From Pseudomonadota bacterium (GTDB lineage: Bacteria > Pseudomonadota > Alphaproteobacteria > Rhizobiales > MH13): a DNA stretch of 64,000 nt. The notes under the pieces are model-generated. The model saw nothing but the letters and a program-made list of their open reading frames with translations, did not search any database and had not been told where the DNA came from. Where the stretch lies: the NCBI GenBank assembly GCA_039024915.1, contig JBCCPK010000005.1, positions 62,001 through 126,000 on the forward strand. The letters run 5' to 3'. The first letter of the stretch is position 1. The number at the start of each line of letters is the position of its first letter. Of this stretch, positions 57,282-64,000 are shown one piece after another. The position numbers and the translations under genes were made by a program.

Positions 57282-58213
57282 GCAACTTCCAACGTTTTGC
57301 GCATCGTGCGCATGATCCCGCTCAAACCTGCCAGCACCATGGCTTCACCGTCGTGCACCTCGGCAGCAAAGTCCAAAGCTGAAAGGGCGTCTTGGTAGGC
57401 TTGTGTGAGCGACCGCGCACCAATCAGAGCAATTCGCTCGCTCTTGTTCAAACCGGCACTTGCCAAATCGGCACCAATCAGAAGACCAGACAGCCGCGCG
57501 CGGGCGACCGTTGGGTCCGTGCCGTTGAGCATGTCCTCTGCGCGGATACCAAACAGCGCACTGAGCAGGCGCTGCGGTGCCCGATAGGCTTCGCATACGG
57601 CTGCGATAAAGGCTTCAGCCTGCATGGATGACGCGTCGACCGAGTGGCTCAGAATTGATCGCGTACTGAGCAAGTCGAAAAGTTCGCCAGTCATGCACGT
57701 GCTGAACTCAGTGACCCACCCATCATCAAGACGAGCCCATTTGCTGTGCGTACCGGGCAAACAGACCCTTGCGGAGCCCGCGACAGCCCGACTGAAGCCG
57801 GCAAGCTGGGTTTCCTCGCCACGCATGATATTGGCCGGTTCTTCTTGGCGAAGCCCGGGAACGATCGCTGCTTGCAGGCGCTTGTCGTGCGCGTCCACAA
57901 GGGTCAGCGCCGATGGCAACGCCGACAAATCCACGGGAAGGCCTAGATAACGTGCTTCCACCCAACCTTGCTTGGATCCAACCATTCCGCACATCAAAAC
58001 CGGTACAGGATGCGAACGACTATCAATCCAAGGAGCGATGGCTTCCAGAAGCGATCCCTCAAACGAAACTGTGGAGTCGGCCGCAATGGCACGCATACCC
58101 GCTCCATGAACCACAGCCATCGCACGATCATCCGCAAAGCTCATCGCGTAGGCACGCAAGTTGCTGGTCCCCCAGTCAACGGCAATCCAGTCGGGATAAA
58201 GCCCCTCGCCCAT
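57278..58213 (-). CDS. dgoK: 2-dehydro-3-deoxygalactonokinase
   Basis: A 311-residue DgoK-family kinase. Its N-terminus IAVDWGTSNLRAY is the phosphate-binding motif of the ASKHA fold, and CGMVGSKQGWVEARYLG is a family block. It phosphorylates 2-keto-3-deoxygalactonate, feeding DgoA. It overlaps its neighbours on both sides, so the order dehydrogenase, kinase, aldolase is translationally coupled. Confidence 0.92.
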   Translation of the reverse strand: MGEGLYPDWIAVDWGTSNLRAYAMSFADDRAMAVVHGAGMRAIAADSTVSFEGSLLEAIAPWIDSRSHPVPVLMCGMVGSKQGWVEARYLGLPVDLSALPSALTLVDAHDKRLQAAIVPGLRQEEPANIMRGEETQLAGFSRAVAGSARVCLPGTHSKWARLDDGWVTEFSTCMTGELFDLLSTRSILSHSVDASSMQAEAFIAAVCEAYRAPQRLLSALFGIRAEDMLNGTDPTVARARLSGLLIGADLASAGLNKSERIALIGARSLTQAYQDALSALDFAAEVHDGEAMVLAGLSGIMRTMRKTLEVA

Positions 58214-58983
58214 CAGCCGGTGACCACCACGCCGCCATCAATGACCAGCATCTGACCAGTCATCATCTTAGAGGTATCGGAGGCTAGGAAGAGTGTCCCG
58301 CCAACAATGTCTTCGGGCTTGAGATGTTCTTTAAGACACTGCCGGTCCATATGGTCCTCGAGCCCCTCCGGCGTCGCCCAAAGGTCGAGCTGCTTTTGGG
58401 TCAGCACCCAGCCTGGCCCAAGCGCGTTGACCCGAATTCTATCGGGTCCGAACTCCCGAGCGAACGACCGCGTCATTCCGGTGATGGCAGCGTTGGACGA
58501 GGTGTAGATTGCATAACCTGCATTCCCCATCATGTAACTGATGGACGAAAAATTGATAATCGAGCCGCCCCCCGCCTCCTTCATGCCCGGTGCAACGGCC
58601 TGACATGCAAAGAAGTAGGCCTTTTGGTTGATGGCCACCGACCAATCATAAAACTCCTCATCAACGTCCAGTGTCGCATGGCGCTTGTCATTGGCAGCAT
58701 TATTGACGAGCTTCGTGACTGGACCGTGCCGCTCGCTCGCTTCGGCAATGCAGGCCTTCAGGCGAGCGATATCGGTGATATCGCATTGCATGTAATGCGG
58801 CCGATTACCGTGCTTGTCGGCCATCTCGTCAGCAAAACCGCTTGCATCTGATCGCTGAACAAAGGCCACGTTCGCGCCTTGCATCAGAAAGCCTTCGGTC
58901 AGCGCTGCACCGATGCCTGATCCGCCGCCGGTGATAAAGACGCTCGCGCCTTCAAGATCGCGGTAAGTCGCTTGAAGTTCCAT
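58213..58983 (-). CDS. SDR-type sugar dehydrogenase, probably D-galactose 1-dehydrogenase
   Basis: A 256-residue classical SDR. The cofactor loop is TGGGSGIGAALT, and Ser147 and Tyr160 are in place. The catalytic Lys of YxxxK is Asn164: the active site reads IYTSSNAAITGM. The rest of the fold is intact, so this is unlikely to be a dead gene. Its place between alpha-galactosidase and DgoK points to oxidation of galactose to galactonolactone. Other SDR sugar dehydrogenases could also fit. Confidence 0.83.
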   Translation of the reverse strand: MELQATYRDLEGASVFITGGGSGIGAALTEGFLMQGANVAFVQRSDASGFADEMADKHGNRPHYMQCDITDIARLKACIAEASERHGPVTKLVNNAANDKRHATLDVDEEFYDWSVAINQKAYFFACQAVAPGMKEAGGGSIINFSSISYMMGNAGYAIYTSSNAAITGMTRSFAREFGPDRIRVNALGPGWVLTQKQLDLWATPEGLEDHMDRQCLKEHLKPEDIVGGTLFLASDTSKMMTGQMLVIDGGVVVTG

Positions 58984-59014
58984 TACCGTTCAGCCCCCAC
59001 AGGCAGCACTTCAA

Positions 59015-61111
59015 TCACAATCGACGTCCTTCGATGACCCACATGGTTTCGGGGAATGACCACGGCATGATCAGCCCCTGATGCAGCAGATAGCTGCCGG
59101 ACACCACCATAGGGCCTTGCTTGACGGCTGGCGAGCCGCGAGACAGCGCCGCCGCCTTGCCTCGGTTGATCAAGTTGATCTCGTAGCGCGCTTCATGATC
59201 CAGCCGCGTGAGCCGCAAAGGTCTTGGCGCGATCTGTGCACTTGTCCCCGATTTTCCAACAAAGGCAACAAAGCGGCTGCCATCTTCTGCCAACTGCTGT
59301 TCGGCCACGACCGCTGGGTCGGGGCTATCGAGCCGGAGAATATCGGCGCGGGTCAGCCAGTCCCGATTCCGCTTCCACCACGCCGTCACCTCACCCAGAA
59401 CGGCGGCTTCCTCGTCGGTCAACTCCCGAGGATCCATCTCGAATCCCATATGGCGCTGTGCCGCAACCCAGGCGCGGAAGCTGATATCCAGGGTCCGACC
59501 AGAGGTGTGACAACGACGCGGGCCGACATGCGAACCGGTGACCGCCATAGGCAGAAACAAGGCCGCATTATGCTGCATCTTCAGTCGCTCAAGGGCGTCA
59601 TTGGAGTCCGACAGCCAAACCCTGTGTGTCCGGCTGAGAATGCCGAAGTCGATCCGTCCGCCGCCCGACGCGCAACTCTCGATTTCAACTTCGGGGAAAG
59701 CATCTCGCAGACGGTCGATAAGCGCGTAGGACCCGCGCGTCTGCGCTGCATCGGGCATGGGCAGCACGCGGTTATGGTCCCACTTGATGTAATCGATGGG
59801 ATATTTGGCGAGAATGGCGGCCATCCGCTCATAGATGAAGTCTCGCACCTCTTGCAGCGCCATATTAAGCGCCTTTTGCTGGCGGCCCAACGTCTGGTCC
59901 TCGGAGCCGAGTGCCCATTCGGGGTGCACGCGATGCAAGTCGCTGTCAGGATTGATCATCTCAGGCTCGAACCAGATGCCAAAGCTCATCCCAAGCCCGT
60001 GAACGTGGCCAATCAGCGGACCGAGCCCGTCAGGATATTTGCGCGGATCAACCTCCCAGTCCGAAAGCGACGTGGTGTCATCATCGCGCTGGCCAAACCA
60101 ACCATCATCCAGCACAAAACGTTCCGCGCCCAGTGCGGCGGCGCGGTCGGCGATGTTTTTGAGCTCTGGCAACTTGTGATCAAAGTAGACCGCCTCCCAG
60201 CAATTGTAATGCACAGGGCGCGGCTTGCCCGGCTTCGGCCACGTCACGATCTCGTCACGCAGGTGACGTTGAAAAGCAACCGCGCAGCCGTTCAAGCCAT
60301 CGACCGAATAGGTCATGTAAAGCGGCGCGGTGCGGAATAGCGTATCGGCATCATGCTCCATCCGCGCCGCATGACCGAACTGCACCTGACGCCGCCCATC
60401 GGGCAGCTCTTCGGCGATCATTTTATGGCCACCCGACCAGCCATAATGAAAAGCGTAAGCCTGACCTTGCGTGTTGGTCGCGCCCCGCTCGGGCAGGATC
60501 AGACCCGGAAAGTGCTCATGCCCGGTGCGGCCCGTCCGGTTCTCGCGGTAGCGCATGCCCGGCGACCAAGCGGTTCGGTTCATCTGAAACTCACCGCACC
60601 ACCGACCCGCAAAATCGATCATCTCATCGCACTGCTGCGAAGCGGGGATCACGGGTGCGGCGAGCCAATGCAGATAAACGGGGCTGGCCGATTCAAGCAT
60701 CGCTGTTGCTGTGATGATGTGGCTCTTGGGGTTGATGGCGAACCTTGCGGTGTAGGTCAGCAGGCTCGTTGTATCCTCGTAGACCAGCTCCAGCGTGTCG
60801 TCGGTTCGCGCGTCGCTCGCGAAACAGAACTTCGGCAGAAGCGGCGTGCCGCCCTTATCGCGCAAAATGAGACCGGGCTGCCCAGGAAAGGAGCGCGTGG
60901 CCTCAGGACAAATCGATAGGTCAGGGTTGGCGTCCAGCATCCCGCCCGTCACATCGATGGCGTTCGCGCGATGCAACAGGTCAAGGTCTTCGCCCGCAGG
61001 TAGGGGCGCGCCCCAATAGACCACCTCCGGCAGGCGATCACCGCCCGGACTGGAATGAGCAGCCAGAACAATGGTCTGGCGCCCGTCGTCAAGCCGCCAA
61101 CTGCGTGTCAC
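59015..61111 (-). CDS. Alpha-galactosidase (GH36)
   Basis: A 698-residue GH36 enzyme of the usual bacterial length and three-domain layout: an N-terminal beta-sandwich, a catalytic barrel from about residue 310, and a C-terminal beta domain. The nucleophile Asp is in DYIKWDHNR and the acid/base Asp is in VWLSDSNDALE. It removes terminal alpha-galactosyl groups from melibiose, raffinose or similar sugars. No signal peptide is seen, so it acts in the cytoplasm after uptake by the linked ABC importer. Confidence 0.94.
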   Translation of the reverse strand: MTRSWRLDDGRQTIVLAAHSSPGGDRLPEVVYWGAPLPAGEDLDLLHRANAIDVTGGMLDANPDLSICPEATRSFPGQPGLILRDKGGTPLLPKFCFASDARTDDTLELVYEDTTSLLTYTARFAINPKSHIITATAMLESASPVYLHWLAAPVIPASQQCDEMIDFAGRWCGEFQMNRTAWSPGMRYRENRTGRTGHEHFPGLILPERGATNTQGQAYAFHYGWSGGHKMIAEELPDGRRQVQFGHAARMEHDADTLFRTAPLYMTYSVDGLNGCAVAFQRHLRDEIVTWPKPGKPRPVHYNCWEAVYFDHKLPELKNIADRAAALGAERFVLDDGWFGQRDDDTTSLSDWEVDPRKYPDGLGPLIGHVHGLGMSFGIWFEPEMINPDSDLHRVHPEWALGSEDQTLGRQQKALNMALQEVRDFIYERMAAILAKYPIDYIKWDHNRVLPMPDAAQTRGSYALIDRLRDAFPEVEIESCASGGGRIDFGILSRTHRVWLSDSNDALERLKMQHNAALFLPMAVTGSHVGPRRCHTSGRTLDISFRAWVAAQRHMGFEMDPRELTDEEAAVLGEVTAWWKRNRDWLTRADILRLDSPDPAVVAEQQLAEDGSRFVAFVGKSGTSAQIAPRPLRLTRLDHEARYEINLINRGKAAALSRGSPAVKQGPMVVSGSYLLHQGLIMPWSFPETMWVIEGRRL

Positions 61112-61126
61112 GTGTGGGTGCCCTTC

Positions 61127-61975
61127 TTACTTCACGGCACCAAGCGTGAGACCAGCGATGAAGTGCTTCTGCATCAGGAAGAACATCAGCACCGGCGGGA
61201 GCGCGGCGACAATCGAGCCGGCGCTCATCAAATGATACGCTGCACGGAACTGTGAGTTGAAACTTGTGATCCCCGCCGTCACAGGCTGCGCATCTGGCCC
61301 CTGCGTCAACACCACCGCCCAGAAATAGTCGTTCCAGATGAACGTGAAGATCAGCACTGCAAGCGCTGCGAGGGCTGGTTTCATCAGAGGCAGGACAACG
61401 AACCAGAAGATGCGCCATTCGGCGACACCTTCGACCCGCGCCGCTTCAATCAACTCATACGGCAGTTGCCTGATGAAATTGCGCATGAACAACGTACAGA
61501 AGCCGGTCTGGAAAGCTATGTGGAAGAGGATCAGCCCGGTCTTGGTGTCGTAGAGATTGAGGTTCACCGTCAGGTCGCGCACCGGCACCATCAGGATCTG
61601 GAACGGCACAAAATTACCGGCGATGAACATGAAAAAGATCAGAAGGTTGCCGTTGAACTTGTAGACCCCAAGCGCGAACCCGGTCATCGACGACAGAGCG
61701 ATGGCCCCCAGTACAGTGGGGACGGTGATCAAGAACGAATTGATCATGTAGCGCGGCATGTCGCTCTCAAAAAAGACCTTGCCGTAGTTGGTGAACATCT
61801 CAAACGACGACGGCAAGCCCCAATAGTTTCCGTTCGTGAAGTCGGCATCGGGCTTGATCGAGAAAAGCGCGACCGCAATCAACGGCAAAAGCCAAAAGAT
61901 CAGAGCGAGCGGCAGCAGCGCCTGGTAGCCGATCTGTGCGCCGCGCGAGCGGTTTTCGATGGGTTTGGGAAACAT
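61127..61975 (-). CDS. Carbohydrate ABC transporter permease (MalG-type)
   Basis: A 282-residue CUT1-family permease with six hydrophobic helices. The EAA loop, which contacts the ATPase, is near residue 185 (YELIEAARVEGVAEWRIFW). The preceding gene ends one base upstream. It pairs with the MalF-type permease to import an oligosaccharide, probably an alpha-galactoside given the neighbouring GH36 gene. No ATPase gene is in the window; it may lie beyond the right edge or be a shared one. Confidence 0.92.
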   Translation of the reverse strand: MFPKPIENRSRGAQIGYQALLPLALIFWLLPLIAVALFSIKPDADFTNGNYWGLPSSFEMFTNYGKVFFESDMPRYMINSFLITVPTVLGAIALSSMTGFALGVYKFNGNLLIFFMFIAGNFVPFQILMVPVRDLTVNLNLYDTKTGLILFHIAFQTGFCTLFMRNFIRQLPYELIEAARVEGVAEWRIFWFVVLPLMKPALAALAVLIFTFIWNDYFWAVVLTQGPDAQPVTAGITSFNSQFRAAYHLMSAGSIVAALPPVLMFFLMQKHFIAGLTLGAVK

Positions 61976-62911
61976 TTACCTGGCTCCCTTCTCGTCGCGC
62001 CACATCGAGTACAGGAAGTACGCGATGAAGAAGAGCATCAGGAAAAACAGCACAACGGCGATCGCCGCACCGTAGCCCATTCGGAAGCCGAACTCAGACA
62101 GCGACTCTTCAAACATGTAGAAGCTGAGAACTCGCGTGGAACCAAATGGCCCACCATTGGTCATCACCGAAATCAGGTCGAACGACCGCAGAGCGCCGAT
62201 AATCGTTACCACAAAGGCAATGAAAGTCGCCGGTTTCAGCTGCGGCAGGATCACATACCACAGCATCTTCCAGCCCTTCGCGCCGTCGAGGCGCGCGGCT
62301 TCCACCTGCTCGGGGTCCACGGCATTCAGACCGGTCAGATATAAGATCATGCAATAGGCGGTCTGAGGCCAGAGCCCCGCGGCGATAATGCCATAAGTCG
62401 CAAGGTTGGGGTCGCCAAGAATGTTCACAGGCCCCATGCCAAACACGGCAAGCAGCGCGTTCAGCAGGCCCTCACGCGGGAGATAGAACCAAGAGAACAC
62501 CAGGCCCACGACAACCTGGCTGATCACAAAGGGGAAGAAAAACAGTGATTTGTACAGCCGAATTCCGAACACTGTCTGATTGAGAAACAGAGCGATGAAC
62601 AAGCCCGCTGGAATTGCCAGCAAATACAGGAACAGCCATCTGACATTGTTCCAGAAAGAAACATCAAACTTGCGGTCGTCGGTGAGCAGGCGCTCGTAGT
62701 TGGCCGTGCCAACCCACTCCATCGTGCCCAAACCATCCCATTCGTGGAAAGAGATCCAGACCGACTGGAAGATCGGAATGATGACGTAAACGGCGAAAAA
62801 CAAGATACCAGGGATCAGGAAGAGCCATGGTGTCAATGCGATTTCGTTGCGCTTGTACCAACCGCGCCGCGCGCCGGTAGCATCGCCCGAGCTTGCCGTG
62901 ACAGTCGCCAT
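61976..62911 (-). CDS. Carbohydrate ABC transporter permease (MalF-type)
   Basis: A 311-residue CUT1-family permease. The EAA loop is seen in VEAARLDGAKGWKMLWYV. ATG 62911 has GGGGAGG just upstream, so the longer frame to 62950 is rejected. The first membrane helix (WLFLIPGILFFAVYVIIPI) begins near residue 30. It is the first gene after the binding-protein hairpin. Confidence 0.92.
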   Translation of the reverse strand: MATVTASSGDATGARRGWYKRNEIALTPWLFLIPGILFFAVYVIIPIFQSVWISFHEWDGLGTMEWVGTANYERLLTDDRKFDVSFWNNVRWLFLYLLAIPAGLFIALFLNQTVFGIRLYKSLFFFPFVISQVVVGLVFSWFYLPREGLLNALLAVFGMGPVNILGDPNLATYGIIAAGLWPQTAYCMILYLTGLNAVDPEQVEAARLDGAKGWKMLWYVILPQLKPATFIAFVVTIIGALRSFDLISVMTNGGPFGSTRVLSFYMFEESLSEFGFRMGYGAAIAVVLFFLMLFFIAYFLYSMWRDEKGAR

Positions 62912-63034
62912 CTCATTCCTCCCCGACCCAGAATTTTTACGGGTCCCCACGCCGTTCTTATGGGGCGCTTTTTTGCGGGCTGCAGAATGCTCCGAAGACG
63001 ACTTTCGTGTCAGCTTGCGGGCATCCTGCCAGAC

Positions 63035-63066
63035 GAAAACCCCATCCCGGCTGAGCCGGGATGGGG
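63035..63066 (-). terminator. Hairpin with T-run after the alpha-galactoside binding-protein gene
   Basis: On the plus strand, CCCCATCCCGGC (63040-63051) and GCCGGGATGGGG (63055-63066) form a perfect 12-base stem around TGA. Read on the minus strand it is followed by TTTTCG, so it can terminate part of the transcription between the binding-protein and permease genes. Confidence 0.82.
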
Positions 63067-63078
63067 CAAAGTCTCTTC

Positions 63079-63999
63079 TTACTCGTAGATACGCTGGCGC
63101 GCGTCTTCCAGGCGCTCGAGGATGTCGTCCAGATTATCCGGAAACACCATGAACTCCTGTAAACCTTCCATGCCAACAGACGCCATTTCAGCGGGGAAGT
63201 CGCGGTCGAAGAATTGCATAATGCCGCCACCAGCATTGTTTGAGAGCATCTCAAAGCCCTGCTGAATGAACTCATCATCGGCAACCGACGAGTTGGCATT
63301 CACCGGCAGCTGACCGAGCGCGTCGCCGCCATTGATGCGGGTCTGCACGTCCGGTGAGGTGACAAAACGCAGGAACTCTTTCGCCGCTTCCACGTTCTGC
63401 GCGCCAGAGGCGATATGGAACGTATCGGTCGGCGCGTCTTCAGCGAAGTCGACATTCGGGTTGATCACAGGGAACTGGTAGAAGTCGAGCATGGAGTCGT
63501 CGAGACCACCGTCGCGCATCGCGGCAACGGCGAAGTTACCCATCAGATAGGCGGTTGCTTCGCCTTCCAGGATGAACGGCAGCGCTTCCTGCCAGGAGTA
63601 GGTCTGGTGATCGTCGATGAACGCACCCATATCGATGAGCTGACGCCAATTCTCGAAGGTCTGGCGGACACGCGGATCGGTCCATTCGACTTCACCGCGA
63701 GCCAGCGCGATATGGAAGTCATAACCGTTGGTGCGCGAGTTGATGTAATCAAACCAGCCACCGGCGGTCCAAAGGAACTTGGTGCCGATCGTGTAGCACT
63801 TGCGGCCTGAATCGAGGATCGCCTGGCAGTTGGCGAGCTCTTCTTCCCACGTGGCTGGCTCGGACAGACCCAACTCGTTGAAGATGTCCTCGCGGTAGTA
63901 AACGCCCCACTGATAGTAGGTGTACGGCACACCCCACTGCTTGCCGTCGATTGTCATCGCGCCCTCGGTGGAAGCGAGCGCAGCAAACTCCGGCTCATC
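63079..63999 (-). CDS. Extracellular solute-binding protein of the alpha-galactoside importer (5' part missing)
   Basis: The frame is open to the right edge, so the N-terminal part and signal peptide are outside the window; about 306 residues are present. KQWGVPYTYYQWGVYYREDI and the later WQEALPFILEGEATAYLMGN are typical of CUT1-type (family 1) sugar-binding proteins. It should deliver an alpha-galactoside to the permeases downstream. The codon stream runs smoothly past the first ATG at 63957, so that ATG is internal. Confidence 0.9.
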   Translation of the reverse strand, partial: DEPEFAALASTEGAMTIDGKQWGVPYTYYQWGVYYREDIFNELGLSEPATWEEELANCQAILDSGRKCYTIGTKFLWTAGGWFDYINSRTNGYDFHIALARGEVEWTDPRVRQTFENWRQLIDMGAFIDDHQTYSWQEALPFILEGEATAYLMGNFAVAAMRDGGLDDSMLDFYQFPVINPNVDFAEDAPTDTFHIASGAQNVEAAKEFLRFVTSPDVQTRINGGDALGQLPVNANSSVADDEFIQQGFEMLSNNAGGGIMQFFDRDFPAEMASVGMEGLQEFMVFPDNLDDILERLEDARQRIYE

Positions 64000-64000
64000 C

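Overview
The window looks like a chromosomal segment of an alphaproteobacterium, probably of the Hyphomicrobiales (Rhizobiales). I infer this from the fairly high GC, an rkp-type K-antigen capsule locus, several ABC sugar importers, a single-NBD XylG and an OxyR/KatG pair. There are 54 supportable protein genes, two of them cut by the window ends, and no rRNA, tRNA, CRISPR array or transposase that I could see.

Region 1 (1-24612) is a capsule / surface-glycolipid locus. It starts with the export genes kpsT (partial) and kpsE, followed by a cytochrome P450 and an LpxL-like acyltransferase in overlapping order. A minus-strand block then carries an SDR, a 2437-residue type I polyketide synthase, an alpha-oxoamine synthase and a KpsS-like glycosyltransferase. 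After it come a Wza/KpsD lipoprotein, a Stf0-type sulfotransferase, two glycosyltransferase-type proteins and a dTDP-rhamnose cluster (rmlC, an epimerase, rmlD, rmlA) without rmlB. The PKS, oxoamine synthase and 3-ketosphinganine-reductase-like SDR together have the logic of sphingoid-base synthesis: a polyketide chain is released by decarboxylative condensation with an amino acid and the ketone is then reduced. The same enzyme kinds occur in fungal fumonisin/AAL-toxin clusters and, by recollection, in rhizobial rkpA-rkpG-rkpH. The inferred product is a sphingoid-like lipid that anchors or primes the capsule; this is the most interesting system here.

Region 2 (24668-36120) is a sugar-acid catabolic and uptake locus: an SDR, an enolase-superfamily enzyme, an acetoacetate-decarboxylase-like protein, a D-2-hydroxyacid dehydrogenase, a RhaSTPQ-like importer, a GntR/FCD regulator, a Gfo/Idh oxidoreductase, a TIM-barrel epimerase and the mutarotase RhaM. 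Most junctions overlap or nearly touch.

Region 3 (36213-56613) is mixed. It holds a cupin protein, katG/oxyR, a small membrane protein, a di-haem peroxidase facing an FG-GAP lipoprotein, the xylose importer xylFHG, a GT4 glycosyltransferase, a soluble chemoreceptor, an exported trypsin plus caspase-like pair, bfd/bfr, a glutamine amidotransferase-like protein, a TadG-like protein and two tandem TerB-like proteins.

Region 4 (56670-64000, minus strand) is an alpha-galactoside operon. Read 5' to 3' it has a solute-binding protein (cut by the window end), two permeases, a GH36 alpha-galactosidase, a galactose-dehydrogenase-like SDR, DgoK and DgoA, i.e. a De Ley-Doudoroff route whose lactonase and dehydratase are not in the operon. 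All three importers have a strong RNA hairpin just after the binding-protein gene.
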